From assembly GCA_029259115.1 (NCBI GenBank), contig JAPDJO010000029.1, forward strand, positions 60,975 through 124,974: DNA of 64,000 nucleotides, written 5' to 3'. A program made the position numbers and the translations under genes. Below the pieces are notes generated by a model. The model ran no database searches and was not told the origin of the DNA. It saw nothing but the letters and a program-made list of their open reading frames with translations. This DNA comes from Thermoplasmatota archaeon. GTDB taxonomy: Archaea > Thermoplasmatota > E2 > DHVEG-1 > B18-G2. The first letter of the stretch is position 1. The number at the start of each line of letters is the position of its first letter. Below, one piece after another: positions 1-10,343 of the stretch.

Positions 1-415
1 ATCGATCGGGGTTTATCCTTACAGGATAGGACTTATTGCAAGCTCTATGGCTGATATAATCCTAGAAGAAGCAGAAAATAGAGATTTGGATGTAGATACT
101 ATCGTTGGAATAGCCATAAACGGGATACCCTATGCTACACTTATAGCTGAAGAGCTAGGATTAGAGTTAGCAATATTCAGACCTCACACAGAAAAGGTCG
201 GAGTATTTAGCTCAAACTATGCAAGTGTAAGAGATAAAAGCGTAGTGATAGTGGATGATGTCATAGGAAGTGGGAAAACTATGAGGAAAGCAATAACAGC
301 AACCAAGAAAGAAGGAGGAAAACCTGTTTTGTGTATAACTCTTGTTAACAAAAGAGCTCAGAATGATGTGGATGGTGTTCCTTTAAGAGCCTTAATAAGA
401 ACTAGAGTGATATAA
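1..415 (+). CDS. GfcR/PyrE-like phosphoribosyltransferase-domain protein, 5' end outside window
   Basis: The reading frame is open to the left edge of the window, so the gene is partial; an internal ATG at 47 is not the likely start. The visible part is a type I phosphoribosyltransferase fold. It includes a segment with ASSMADIILEEA, a GIAINGIPYAT loop and the PRPP-binding loop VVIVDDVIGSGKTMR. The order YPYRIGLIASSMAD and the closing GVPLRALIR resemble the archaeal PyrE-like family that includes haloarchaeal GfcR, a regulator with an N-terminal helix-turn-helix before an OPRT-like domain. That N-terminal part would lie to the left. It is followed after 10 nt by lysS, so the two are probably co-transcribed. 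It could instead be a true orotate PRTase; pyrD, pyrK and pyrC lie elsewhere in the window. Confidence 0.75.
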   Translation, partial: SIGVYPYRIGLIASSMADIILEEAENRDLDVDTIVGIAINGIPYATLIAEELGLELAIFRPHTEKVGVFSSNYASVRDKSVVIVDDVIGSGKTMRKAITATKKEGGKPVLCITLVNKRAQNDVDGVPLRALIRTRVI

Positions 416-425
416 GGAGATATCT

Positions 426-1973
426 ATGCACTGGGCCGATGTTCTGGCTTCTCAGCTCGAAGAGGATAGAAGTCATGTTATTGCTACGGGCATAACGCCT
501 TCCGGCCCCATACACATAGGCAACATGAGAGAGATACTTACAGCCGATGCCATCTATAGGGCTGCCATAGATAGAGGGTTAGATGCTGAGCTTATTTATG
601 TAGCAGATGATTTTGATCAGCTTAGAAAAGTCTATCCATTCTTACCAGAGGAATACGAAAAATACGTTGGTATGCCATTATCGGAAATTCCTTGTCCATG
701 TGGAGATCATAGAAGCTATGCCGATCATTTTCTAGAAAGCTTTCTGGAAGCTTTGAAAGAGTTGGGTATAAAGCCAAAGGTTTACAGGGCCTCCAAACTC
801 TACAAGGATGGGAGTTACAACGAGTATATACAAATCGCCTTAGAGAAGAGTGAGGAAATAAAAGAAATCATAGAGAAAATATCAAAAAGAGATTTACCAA
901 AAAATTGGATTCCTTTCAATATACTATGTGAGAACTGCAAAAGATTAACCTCTACCGAACCTCTGCTATATGAGTATCCAAGGATAGAATACAAATGCAG
1001 TTGTGGATACGAAGGAGAGATAGACATAAGGAGAGGAGGGGTAGGAAAGCTGCCATGGAGGGTTGACTGGCCAGCTAGATGGAAGATGCTGGGAGTTACG
1101 TTTGAACCCTTTGGCAAGGATCATGCAGCGGCAGGGAGTTCTTGGGATACAGGAAAAGTAATTTCTGAGAAGATATTTGGATACCCTCCACCACACTACG
1201 TTGTTTACGAGTTTATACAGTTGAAGGGAAAGGGTGCCATGCATAGTTCTAAAGGTACAGCAATAAGTGCAGAGGAAATGCTCAACATGACTCCTCCAGA
1301 AGTATTGAGATTTTTAATAATGAAAAATAAACCTTCAAAACATATAGACTTTGATCCGGGTTTGGGGCTACTAGATCTAGTTGATGAATATGATGAAGAA
1401 GAGAGAGTGTATTTTGGGGTGGAAGAGGAAAAAAGAGGAATGAAAGATCTTAGAAGAATATACGAGTTATCTCAGCCATATAAGATTCCCGAAAAACTTC
1501 CTCTACAGATATCTTATCGTCATCTTGCAACAGTGGTTCAAATAACCAGAGAATGGGATGGAATTGTGAAGATTTTGAAGAGAACCGGTCAAATAAAAGG
1601 TGAACTGGAAAAAGAGGATGAGGAGAGATTAAAAAGTAGAGTGAAACACGTCATATACTGGCTTGATAGATTTGCTCCTGACAGGATAAAATTCAAGCTG
1701 CAAGAAAAACTTCCTAATGTAAATCTGGATGAAGATCAAAAGAAGTTTTTGGAAGAGTATCTAAAGATAGTAAAATCTGTGGAATGGGATGCAGAGAATC
1801 TGCATGAATCTGTATATACAGCAGCCAACAATCTAGGAATAAATCCAAAGATCGGCTTCAAAACGATGTACCAAATCTTACTGAACAAGGAATATGGTCC
1901 CAGACTAGGATACTTTCTGACAACTCTAGGAAGAGATTTTGTTTTGAGGAGAATTGAAGAAGCAATTAAATAG
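426..1973 (+). CDS. lysS: Class I lysyl-tRNA synthetase
   Basis: Charges tRNA-Lys with lysine. The protein has the class I signature: HIGN at residues 30-33 after TPSGP, and the KMSKS-equivalent loop written AMHSSKGTAI at about 271-280. A zinc-ribbon-like Cys set (CENC ... CSCG) lies between the two halves. The C-terminal helical domain (about 380-515) fits the anticodon-binding region of archaeal class I LysRS, and the length is normal for the family. GGAGAT lies a few nt before the ATG. The Met-His pair in the signature loop replaces the more usual Lys-Met. The gene sits 10 nt after the PRTase gene and 23 nt before the methylthiotransferase gene, so an operon is likely. Confidence 0.95.
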   Translation: MHWADVLASQLEEDRSHVIATGITPSGPIHIGNMREILTADAIYRAAIDRGLDAELIYVADDFDQLRKVYPFLPEEYEKYVGMPLSEIPCPCGDHRSYADHFLESFLEALKELGIKPKVYRASKLYKDGSYNEYIQIALEKSEEIKEIIEKISKRDLPKNWIPFNILCENCKRLTSTEPLLYEYPRIEYKCSCGYEGEIDIRRGGVGKLPWRVDWPARWKMLGVTFEPFGKDHAAAGSSWDTGKVISEKIFGYPPPHYVVYEFIQLKGKGAMHSSKGTAISAEEMLNMTPPEVLRFLIMKNKPSKHIDFDPGLGLLDLVDEYDEEERVYFGVEEEKRGMKDLRRIYELSQPYKIPEKLPLQISYRHLATVVQITREWDGIVKILKRTGQIKGELEKEDEERLKSRVKHVIYWLDRFAPDRIKFKLQEKLPNVNLDEDQKKFLEEYLKIVKSVEWDAENLHESVYTAANNLGINPKIGFKTMYQILLNKEYGPRLGYFLTTLGRDFVLRRIEEAIK

Positions 1974-1996
1974 GTAATCTCTCCTATTATCATGTA

Positions 1997-4355
<2,359 letters not shown>

Positions 4356-4360
4356 AAATC

Positions 4361-4397
4361 ATTTAAATGTTGCTCACTATTAACTTCTTTCGGAGGT
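4361..4397 (+). promoter_or_regulatory. Probable pgk promoter (TATA box) and Shine-Dalgarno
   Basis: ATTTAAAT at 4361-4368 is a good archaeal TATA box. Transcription would begin near 4387-4393, and GGAGGT at 4392-4397 lies 5 nt before the pgk ATG. This suggests that pgk can be transcribed separately from gap. Confidence 0.5.
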
Positions 4398-4402
4398 AGA
4401 AC

Positions 4403-5620
4403 ATGGTAGATTTCAACACCTTGGATGATTTTGATTTTAATGAGAAGACCGTGTTGCTGAGGGTCGACTTCAACTTACCCTTGGATAAGGAAAGTCTCGA
4501 TATACTCGATACAACAAGGATAGAAAAGAGTTTACCTACAATAGAGGAATTAATTGAAAAGAATGCAAAGATCGTTATTCTCGCGCATCAAGGAAGACCT
4601 GGAAGCTGGGATTTTGTTTCCTTAGATAGGCACGCCAAAGCTCTATCAGATCTTCTCGGGAAAGACGTGAAATTTGTAAATGATGTATGCGGGGACAAAG
4701 CAATAGATGCTATAAAATCCCTAAAACCAAAAGAGATTTTGATGCTTGATAATGTAAGAAAGTTGCCTTATGAAATGGAGAAAAAGAGTGCAGAAGAGCA
4801 TGCAAAGACAGAATTGGTTCAAAGATTATCTAAAGTTGCAGATATATTTGTGAACGATGCATTCTCAGCAGCTCACCGAAAACAGTGCTCCTTGATAGGA
4901 TTTACAGTGGTTATGCCGTCATGCGCTGGAAGATTGATGGAAAGGGAAGTAGAAACCTTGGAGAAGGTTCTGAAAAATCCAGAAAGACCAAATGTATTCA
5001 TATTTGGAGGAGCAAAGTATTCTGATGTTGTAAAAACGATAAAAAAATCTCTTGAGGAGGGAAAGGTTGATTACGTTCTACTTGCGGGCCTTCCTGGAAA
5101 TGCTTTTCTCAAGGTTAAAGGGTACAATCTTGGGGAGATAAATGAAGACGCATTATCTGAAGAATGGAGCGATGATTTAGCAAAAGAAATGAAAGAGATT
5201 ATAGATAGATTCTCTTCAAGTATAATACTGCCGAAAGATTTTGGTATAGAAATAAATGGAACTAGGAGAGATATATTTCTTGAGGATCTCCCTGTGGATT
5301 ATCCTATTTACGATATTGGAGATAAAACCGTATCCGATTTTGTCGAGATCATAAAAGAAGGAAAAACGATATTCTTATCAGGACCTTGTGGCGTCTTTGA
5401 GAAGGAAGATTTCATGAAAGGAACCAAGGAAGTCTTTAAAGCTGTAGCTGAGAGTAAAGCATTTACAGTTGCTGGTGGAGGACACACTATAGCTGCATTA
5501 GATAAACTTGGATTGGTAGATAAAATATCTCATGTAAGTACTGGTGGCGGCTCTTTGGAAAGATTCATGATGGGAGAAAAGTTACCCGTAATCGAAGCTC
5601 TAAAAGCTGCAAAAAGATAA
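4403..5620 (+). CDS. pgk: Phosphoglycerate kinase
   Basis: Transfers phosphate between 1,3-bisphosphoglycerate and ADP. Recognised by the N-terminal VLLRVDFNLPL substrate-binding segment, ILAHQGRPG, the hinge and nucleotide-binding stretches (FIFGGAKYSDV, FLSGPCGVFEKE) and the final GGGHTIAALDKLG and STGGGS motifs. The 405-aa length is normal for archaeal PGK. The ATG at 4403 has GGAGGT 5 nt upstream. It directly follows gap, so two consecutive steps of lower glycolysis sit side by side; enolase is at 61104-62357. The tRNA-Ala gene begins 38 nt after the stop. Confidence 0.96.
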   Translation: MVDFNTLDDFDFNEKTVLLRVDFNLPLDKESLDILDTTRIEKSLPTIEELIEKNAKIVILAHQGRPGSWDFVSLDRHAKALSDLLGKDVKFVNDVCGDKAIDAIKSLKPKEILMLDNVRKLPYEMEKKSAEEHAKTELVQRLSKVADIFVNDAFSAAHRKQCSLIGFTVVMPSCAGRLMEREVETLEKVLKNPERPNVFIFGGAKYSDVVKTIKKSLEEGKVDYVLLAGLPGNAFLKVKGYNLGEINEDALSEEWSDDLAKEMKEIIDRFSSSIILPKDFGIEINGTRRDIFLEDLPVDYPIYDIGDKTVSDFVEIIKEGKTIFLSGPCGVFEKEDFMKGTKEVFKAVAESKAFTVAGGGHTIAALDKLGLVDKISHVSTGGGSLERFMMGEKLPVIEALKAAKR

Positions 5621-5657
5621 AATGTTAAAATAAAGAATTTCATTTTCTCGGAAACAG

Positions 5658-5729
5658 GGGCCGGTAGATCAGGGGTAGATCGCTGGCTTCGCAAGCCAGA
5701 GGCCACGGGTTCAAATCCCGTCCGGTCCA
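5658..5729 (+). tRNA. tRNA-Ala (anticodon CGC), integration target
   Basis: Folded by hand. Acceptor GGGCCGG (5658-5664) pairs with CCGGTCC (5722-5728), discriminator A at 5729. The D arm uses GATC/GATC; the anticodon stem is CTGGC/GCCAG around loop TTCGCAA, with CGC at 5690-5692. The T arm is ACGGG/CCCGT around TTCAAAT. The third acceptor pair is G-U, the identity element of tRNA-Ala. CCA is not encoded. The 3' end, from 5718, is shared with the attachment repeat, and the integrase reading frame on the other strand runs through it. Confidence 0.95.
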
Positions 5730-6982
5730 TCAAATCTATAAGGAGAAAATCTGGTCAACAACCCCAAAAATCGCGTTTTGTTGATTTCGCTCTCCTTATA
5801 AAGGTCTATATAAACCTTTCTATCTCCTTTGCCGCCTGACTTTCCTGCCATCATCAAAGATGGTCTCAGGGCGGCGGCAATCCAGTCTATGGGTAGCTGG
5901 TTATAGTACTGCTCTGCATACCTGACATAATTCTCTGTGGTGGTTATTCTCTCATGACCCAACCAGTTTCTCACCGTATATATATCAAAGTTTCCAGTCT
6001 CTATCTTTGTCTTTATGAGTCTAGCTACTGCACACCAGTGGCGCATGTCGTAAGGCTGAAAATGTCTCCATACCTTCTTTCCGTGTTTACTCAGTTTCTG
6101 TCCGAGTTTTCTGACTGTAACTGGTCTTCCAGATGGCCATAGATAGAGAGCATTTCCAGAATACTGATTCTCAACCTTTGGTCTCCAGTAATCTATCCAG
6201 TTCTTGAATGATTTATGCACCCTTGATGTCATTATAGCCTTCTCAGGTATCAGGGTTCTTTGAGATCTGTGCTTTTTGGTTTCTGTCACGATCAGGTATC
6301 CCATGTCTCCATCCAGAACAACATCATCAACGGTCATGCTCACTATCTCGCTCGGTACCCTCCATCCTATGAGGAAGGAATGGAAGAACAGATACTGATA
6401 GAGAGCATTCTCATAGGGGTCATCCGAATATCTGTAGTTGAAGAATCTGTTTACGGTATTGGGATATGGGAGCATTCTTTTGTGCGAGTGCGGAACCGGT
6501 GGTAGCTTGTAATCCCATCTGGGAATCCCATAAGCCCTGAGGAACATCAGCATCGCCTTCCACTCGTTAGCCAAGGCGTTGGGTGTTGCTCCCTCAACCT
6601 GCTCTCGATAATCCATGTGCCTGATGAAGTTTTCATAATTCGGATTCCTGAAATCAACGGGAACAACTGGATGGGTTTCCATGAACCTTGCATACCTCAG
6701 ATTCTTCTCAACGGTAGATGGTGATAACCTTTGTCTCAGTAAAGCATGCATGGCAACATCATCAAAGGTTGCTTCTTTTGGGTTCAACCTGATGGGACAG
6801 CTGAGCCTGTTAAACTTCCTGAGCTGTTCATACAGCCCCACCATGTTTCTCTTCCATATCTCCTCTCCATTCCATGGTCTCCAGCCTCCATTCGGGAAAA
6901 ACCTTCCCCAATCTCTTCTCTCACCTCCCCCGTGTTTTGATGATGAAGACCTTTGATCCTTTAAATCGTTTTTCTTTCTCAT
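5711..6982 (-). CDS. Tyrosine recombinase (integrase) overlapping the tRNA
   Basis: Site-specific recombinase of 423 aa that should integrate and excise the element. The catalytic domain shows Arg208 (GWRVPSEI), Lys around 236-237, Arg314-His315 (YDMRHW), His343 in LGHERITTTENY and a tyrosine nucleophile at 352 or 355. The N-terminal half (about 50-155) has the helical SAM-like DNA-binding region. Its last 30 or so codons lie inside the attachment repeat and its stop is in the tRNA, so the current C-terminus (GPDGI) is made by the tRNA sequence. In the excised circle the frame would continue to a different end (see 20026-20181). It starts 9 nt after the small membrane protein gene, with GAGGA as ribosome site. 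Confidence 0.92.
   Translation of the reverse strand: MRKKNDLKDQRSSSSKHGGGERRDWGRFFPNGGWRPWNGEEIWKRNMVGLYEQLRKFNRLSCPIRLNPKEATFDDVAMHALLRQRLSPSTVEKNLRYARFMETHPVVPVDFRNPNYENFIRHMDYREQVEGATPNALANEWKAMLMFLRAYGIPRWDYKLPPVPHSHKRMLPYPNTVNRFFNYRYSDDPYENALYQYLFFHSFLIGWRVPSEIVSMTVDDVVLDGDMGYLIVTETKKHRSQRTLIPEKAIMTSRVHKSFKNWIDYWRPKVENQYSGNALYLWPSGRPVTVRKLGQKLSKHGKKVWRHFQPYDMRHWCAVARLIKTKIETGNFDIYTVRNWLGHERITTTENYVRYAEQYYNQLPIDWIAAALRPSLMMAGKSGGKGDRKVYIDLYKESEINKTRFLGLLTRFSPYRFDGPDGI
5718..5812. repeat. Left attachment repeat (attL)
   Basis: Aligned without gaps at an offset of 14369 to 20087-20181. The first 14 bases (tRNA 3' end) are identical; the remainder is similar but with scattered substitutions, and similarity fades after about 5812. 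The 14-bp identical block is the likely crossover region. The rest encodes the last residues of the integrase on the minus strand. Confidence 0.85.
5737..5800. other. Two-step hairpin in attL
   Basis: Outer stem TATAAGGAGA (5737-5746) pairs perfectly with TCTCCTTATA (5791-5800). Inner stem TCAACAA (5755-5761) pairs with TTGTTGA (5778-5784). The right repeat keeps both stems with compensatory changes: A5741-T5796 becomes T20110-A20165, and A5761-T5778 becomes G20130-C20147. It could act as a recombinase arm site, a cruciform or an RNA structure in the integrase message. Confidence 0.7.
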
Positions 6983-6990
6983 TCCTCAAC

Positions 6991-7176
6991 TCATCTCCTC
7001 CTGTTGTTTGGAATCTTGTAATGGTACTTCAGGAAGATCAGAGCCATTCCCAGAACGATGGGAACAGCCCCCTCCTTTATCTTCCCAGCCTGAATCAGAC
7101 CAGCACCATAACTTATCAGCATAATAGCTACACTCATCAGACTCTGATCCTGATCGGGATTTCTTCTCTTCCTCAT
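6991..7176 (-). CDS. Small membrane protein of the element
   Basis: A 61-aa protein with a basic N-terminus (MRKRRNPDQDQ) followed by two hydrophobic stretches separated by a short polar turn (AGKIKEG) and a basic tail. The start is taken as ATG 7176, which overlaps the stop of the replication gene as TGATG and has GGAGGGGAGG just upstream; an earlier in-frame ATG lies at 7191. The integrase starts 9 nt after its stop. A different frame of similar length covers the same DNA but lacks this start context. Function unknown; small two-helix membrane proteins are common in archaeal plasmids and viruses. Confidence 0.7.
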   Translation of the reverse strand: MRKRRNPDQDQSLMSVAIMLISYGAGLIQAGKIKEGAVPIVLGMALIFLKYHYKIPNNRRR

Positions 7177-8900
7177 CAGCCTCCCCTCCATACATCAAGT
7201 TTACCAGGGAATGGTTCAAGGAGTATGCGCCTGGCTTGCAGTTGTTTTATGAATTTAGTTGGCTGGGGTATTCCAAGGGATAAGCAGATATCGATGGCTC
7301 TTTCAAAATCGATCAATCCATCATCTCCTCTTTCCTGTTCCAGTTGCTGTATGAATTTCTGAACGGTTTCCTGTGTGACATGTGTGACATTTGTGACATT
7401 TGCATGTGGAAAGCTTTCATCATAATCTTCGAGCTTTCCGTTATTACTTGTCACACTCGTCACACTTGTCACAAACCCTGGAATGTATCTCTTTCCGAGT
7501 TTGTTCATCAGCTTTTCATCCCAGATGATGTATCTTTGATCACGATCTCTCTTTCTCTCTATCCCCAGACTCTTCAGATACTTCCCAACGGATTGAGGAG
7601 TTACCCTTTCAATGCCAAATCTTTCCTTTACCCTGTAGGCTATGTCACTACTCGTTATCCTCTCATAGCCTTCATCCTTCAAAGAAAAGATCGCATTGAC
7701 TATCATCCCCTCAATTGTCTCGCTTCTTTCTTCAACAAGCTCCTCGTTGTATCTTCTGAGAAAATCCCTGAACTCGCTAAGCATATCAGGAATTCCAGAG
7801 AAAAGGAAAGCAAAACTACGCGTCGCCTGGCGCAGTCTTGGTTCTATATCTCCGAGATCAATCTCCTGAATCTTTCTGGAATCTATGGAGTTGTAATTCC
7901 TGAGCCTGAACATCAGAAGCTTGTTTCTAAGTTCTTCCTGTTCCTCGTAGAACTCTGGAGGAAGAACATCAGGTATATCCTTCCTGCTGGTCTCTATCAT
8001 TCTCTCAGTTAAACATCTTGATTCCAGAGCCTTATCCTCGAATGGGCGCCTGGTGGCGATGACCTTCGGGCAGTAAGTTGGAAGAAATTGCAAGGTTTCA
8101 ACATCGTTCTGCCTGCATCTTATGACAGGTCTTCCCCTCTCAAATCCGCAGTTTAGAATTTTGATGACCTCGTTCTTCTCGTTGCTATCTCTGAAATCCG
8201 CTTCATCTAGGATTATCGTCCCCTTCCACTGCCTTATCATCCTGTAGATTGGCGCAGGCGTTACAGCTCCGCTCACCATGCAAGGCTTATAACAGAGACC
8301 GCCAACAACATCAAGGAATCTAGATTTTCCCGTTCCAGTATCTCCAAGAACCCTGAGATATGGAATGGTGTTGACTCTATCATAGAGCCATGTCAAGAGA
8401 ACATACCAGGCTGAGAATCTCTCAAATCTTGGAGAAACATCAACGTATCTATGAATGTGATCCTGGATCTCTCTGACTAAATCTTTCTCTGTTCCATAAT
8501 CCTCGCAGAATGTTGGAAGCTTCACGGCGCCGGTGGACAGGGGATCGTTATCATCGAGTGGAATATAGGGGATGTATTTCCTGATCCCATCTTTAACCTC
8601 GGTTACAATCTCTATGTCTCCATCATCTCCCAGACAGACGAAGACGCCTGGCGGGCTGTTTAATGGATCATAGATCTCCTCGTAGAGAACACCATCTAAG
8701 ACAAAGCCAGATGTTGAGATGATGATCTCCGCATCCTTTTCTCTTTTCCTTGCCATGTTATCCTTTGGCTCGAAATCAGGGCAGTTCTCGGCGCTATCAT
8801 CGCAGGAGATCACATCCATGTAGGGGCAATCCTTACCGTAGTGAGCGCAATCCCTACCGCAGATCAGCCTTGGTTTTCTCTTGCCTCCAGATGCTGACAT
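7176..8900 (-). CDS. AAA+/P-loop replication protein (helicase-like) of the element
   Basis: A 574-aa protein probably driving replication of the element. The N-terminus has a Cys-rich, possibly zinc-binding cluster (C14, C18, C25, C33, C40). The ATPase core has Walker A GDTGTGKS at 186-193 and Walker B TIILDEAD at 228-235, followed by a conserved GRPVIRC stretch. This layout recalls the DUF3631/virus-type primase-helicase group, but no primase catalytic motif is visible. A winged-helix-like region follows (about 400-480), with TSSDIAYRVKERFG and TPQSVGKYLKSLGI. A linker with threefold VTS and VTN/VTH/VTQ repeats is encoded by DNA iterons (7373-7473). It is the second gene of the operon behind the promoter at 9199-9229. 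Assignment to a named family is not certain. Confidence 0.75.
   Translation of the reverse strand: MSASGGKRKPRLICGRDCAHYGKDCPYMDVISCDDSAENCPDFEPKDNMARKREKDAEIIISTSGFVLDGVLYEEIYDPLNSPPGVFVCLGDDGDIEIVTEVKDGIRKYIPYIPLDDNDPLSTGAVKLPTFCEDYGTEKDLVREIQDHIHRYVDVSPRFERFSAWYVLLTWLYDRVNTIPYLRVLGDTGTGKSRFLDVVGGLCYKPCMVSGAVTPAPIYRMIRQWKGTIILDEADFRDSNEKNEVIKILNCGFERGRPVIRCRQNDVETLQFLPTYCPKVIATRRPFEDKALESRCLTERMIETSRKDIPDVLPPEFYEEQEELRNKLLMFRLRNYNSIDSRKIQEIDLGDIEPRLRQATRSFAFLFSGIPDMLSEFRDFLRRYNEELVEERSETIEGMIVNAIFSLKDEGYERITSSDIAYRVKERFGIERVTPQSVGKYLKSLGIERKRDRDQRYIIWDEKLMNKLGKRYIPGFVTSVTSVTSNNGKLEDYDESFPHANVTNVTHVTQETVQKFIQQLEQERGDDGLIDFERAIDICLSLGIPQPTKFIKQLQARRILLEPFPGKLDVWRGG
7373..7473. repeat. Symmetric iteron array inside the replication gene, candidate origin
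   Basis: Three tandem 9-mers GTGTGACAT, GTGTGACAT, TTGTGACAT (7373-7399) face three inverted 9-mers CTTGTCACA, CTCGTCACA, CTTGTCACA (7447-7473). Between them an 8-bp inverted repeat GGAAAGCT (7408-7415) and AGCTTTCC (7432-7439) surrounds an A+T-rich middle. All three levels share one centre near 7423. The shared core is TGTGACA. In the protein these bases encode only a low-complexity linker. The arrangement resembles an iteron-type replication origin or an autoregulatory site. Confidence 0.7.
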
Positions 8901-8915
8901 GGGTCTGCGCCCTGC

Positions 8916-9173
8916 TCAGCTAAAATCTCTTTTCCCTCCGTTGCTGTCCCTGTTTCTCTCACTGTAGCCATTGTTACCGTAGCCGTTACCATACTTGAGA
9001 TAGTAATAGAGAGGTTTGCATCTCTTCCTGAAGAATGCCAGAGCCAGGCGGAAGGCGTCCACGTTTATATCCCTTGAAGATATCTCCCTGGCATCCTCAA
9101 GGCACTCAAGGAAAATCCTCTTCTGGTACTCGCCATAAGGTCTCCTCCTACCGTTAAACCCATTCCCATTCAT
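8916..9173 (-). CDS. Hypothetical protein, first gene of the element replication operon
   Basis: An 85-aa protein with an Asn/Gly/Arg-rich N-terminus and C-terminus and a compact helical centre (QKRIFLECLEDAREIS ... DAFRLALAFFRKRCK). No family recognised. The ATG at 9173 lies about 29 nt after a TATA box whose upstream motif is shared with orc1, so the message is probably near-leaderless. The replication gene starts 15 nt after its stop. Position and basic character would fit a small DNA-binding or accessory replication factor, but that is inference from context only. Confidence 0.6.
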   Translation of the reverse strand: MNGNGFNGRRRPYGEYQKRIFLECLEDAREISSRDINVDAFRLALAFFRKRCKPLYYYLKYGNGYGNNGYSERNRDSNGGKRDFS

Positions 9174-9198
9174 GTTTTGTTTTTCTGTTGATTCTGGG

Positions 9199-9229
9199 TT
9201 TTAAAGAAGTTGAGGGGTTAAGTGCGAGT
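9199..9229 (-). promoter_or_regulatory. Replication-operon promoter with 16-bp motif shared with orc1
   Basis: On the minus strand, ACTCGCACTTAACCCC (9229 down to 9214) is followed by 8 nt and a TATA box TTTAAAA (9205-9199). The start codon of the first gene is about 29 nt from the box centre. The orc1 promoter (17505-17535) has the same motif, the same 8-nt spacing and the same distance to the ATG. The motif may be a factor-binding site extending the BRE, or a site for Orc1. Confidence 0.7.
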
Positions 9230-9278
9230 AATAATTCAGGATAGCAAAGAAGGCAAGAAAACGGAGAGTATTAGAATA

Positions 9279-10184
9279 TCACCATTCGTAGCTATCTAAA
9301 ATATTCCCAAAATTATCTCTCAAATAGGCGGTATCATGATCGTTGTTCCAGACTGGAGAACCCCTGTTCCAGTATAGGTCTCCTTCTGTATCTGTTCCAT
9401 ATCCAGTATGAACTGTTACAGTAGAATTCACATCAAGAATAAAAGACAATGGAAAGGTGTAAACGTGATTTGCTTCATCACTCAAAGTAAAGCCTCCCAT
9501 ATAGACGGGTTCATATCCTTTGTTCTCTATCACAACATACTCATCATTTAGATTTTCTCTGTCATCACCCTCTGCATCGTAGTGAACATAGACTATATCA
9601 AGATGGATCTCCTCAGGACTGTAGCTATAATTCCACAATCCCACTTTGTTTTCCATGGCTTGATCCTGGAGAGTCAGGTAATAATCCTTCTTGTGAAAGT
9701 TTCCCTCTTCATAGACTCTAGCATATCCTCTCTTCAAAAGCTCGGCATTGAAATCTGTTCCATTCTTGAGGTAAACGTAACATAACCATCTTCCGTAGTA
9801 TCCTTTAAACCCAGCTAGATCATCAAACTGAATATAGACTTCTTTTCCTTCAAGCCATGATTCGGTGAAATTTGTAGCCTTCTCTGCCCAGAATGATAGA
9901 TGGTAAAGATTGTTGATACCATTATACTCGTTAAGCTTGTTCTTATTGGGATCTTTCTCTGGAGTATCCACTCCTAAAAGTCTTACTCTTCCTGTGCTTC
10001 CATCCGGAAACTTAGCATCAAATGTATCTCCATCTATGACGTATGTAACTGTGACAGTATAATTTACTCCGTACTGAAAACCTTCCGATACCGATGGAGA
10101 TTGGTTCTCCTTCTCCTCATTTATACAGCCTGAAAAAACTGCAAAAATGAATATGCTTAAGATTATGAATATTCGCAGTTTCAC
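9279..10184 (-). CDS. Secreted thermonuclease-like (SNase) lipoprotein with lamin-tail-like domain
   Basis: A 301-aa protein with a lipoprotein-type signal ending FAVFSGC, so it is probably anchored outside the cell. Residues about 45-195 match the staphylococcal nuclease fold: VTYVIDGDTFDAKF, GRVRLLGVDTPE, GRWLCYVYL and ELLKRGYARVYEEG. The Asp, Arg and Glu positions typical of the active site appear present. Residues about 195-301 look like a lamin-tail domain (DEYVVIENKGYEPVYMGGFTL, NHVYTFP, DTAYLRDNFGNILDSYEW), a partner often fused to secreted nucleases. The start is GTG at 10184. It is transcribed on its own, with TTTAAAATA upstream. It is unusual cargo for a replicon and might degrade extracellular DNA, though no activity is shown. 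Confidence 0.85.
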   Translation of the reverse strand: MKLRIFIILSIFIFAVFSGCINEEKENQSPSVSEGFQYGVNYTVTVTYVIDGDTFDAKFPDGSTGRVRLLGVDTPEKDPNKNKLNEYNGINNLYHLSFWAEKATNFTESWLEGKEVYIQFDDLAGFKGYYGRWLCYVYLKNGTDFNAELLKRGYARVYEEGNFHKKDYYLTLQDQAMENKVGLWNYSYSPEEIHLDIVYVHYDAEGDDRENLNDEYVVIENKGYEPVYMGGFTLSDEANHVYTFPLSFILDVNSTVTVHTGYGTDTEGDLYWNRGSPVWNNDHDTAYLRDNFGNILDSYEW

Positions 10185-10343
10185 ATGTGTAAAGAGATTA
10201 CTTGTATTTTAAACATAACATCTAGATTCACAAGGAAACAAATTTCTGAAATTTCAAAGAAGCTAATGTACAAGTAATAGTCTACGCGATAAATATCCAA
10301 AATTGAGGTAAATATAAAATTGATCTAAAATTTTATTCTTAAA

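Noticed and set aside
5530..5733. Minus-strand frame across the pgk end and the tRNA
   Set aside because: It is a shadow of pgk and the tRNA; no start context or family.
6986..7219. 77-aa frame overlapping the small membrane protein
   Set aside because: It is Ser/Asp-rich with no hydrophobic plan; the other frame has a strong ribosome site and TGATG overlap with the replication gene.
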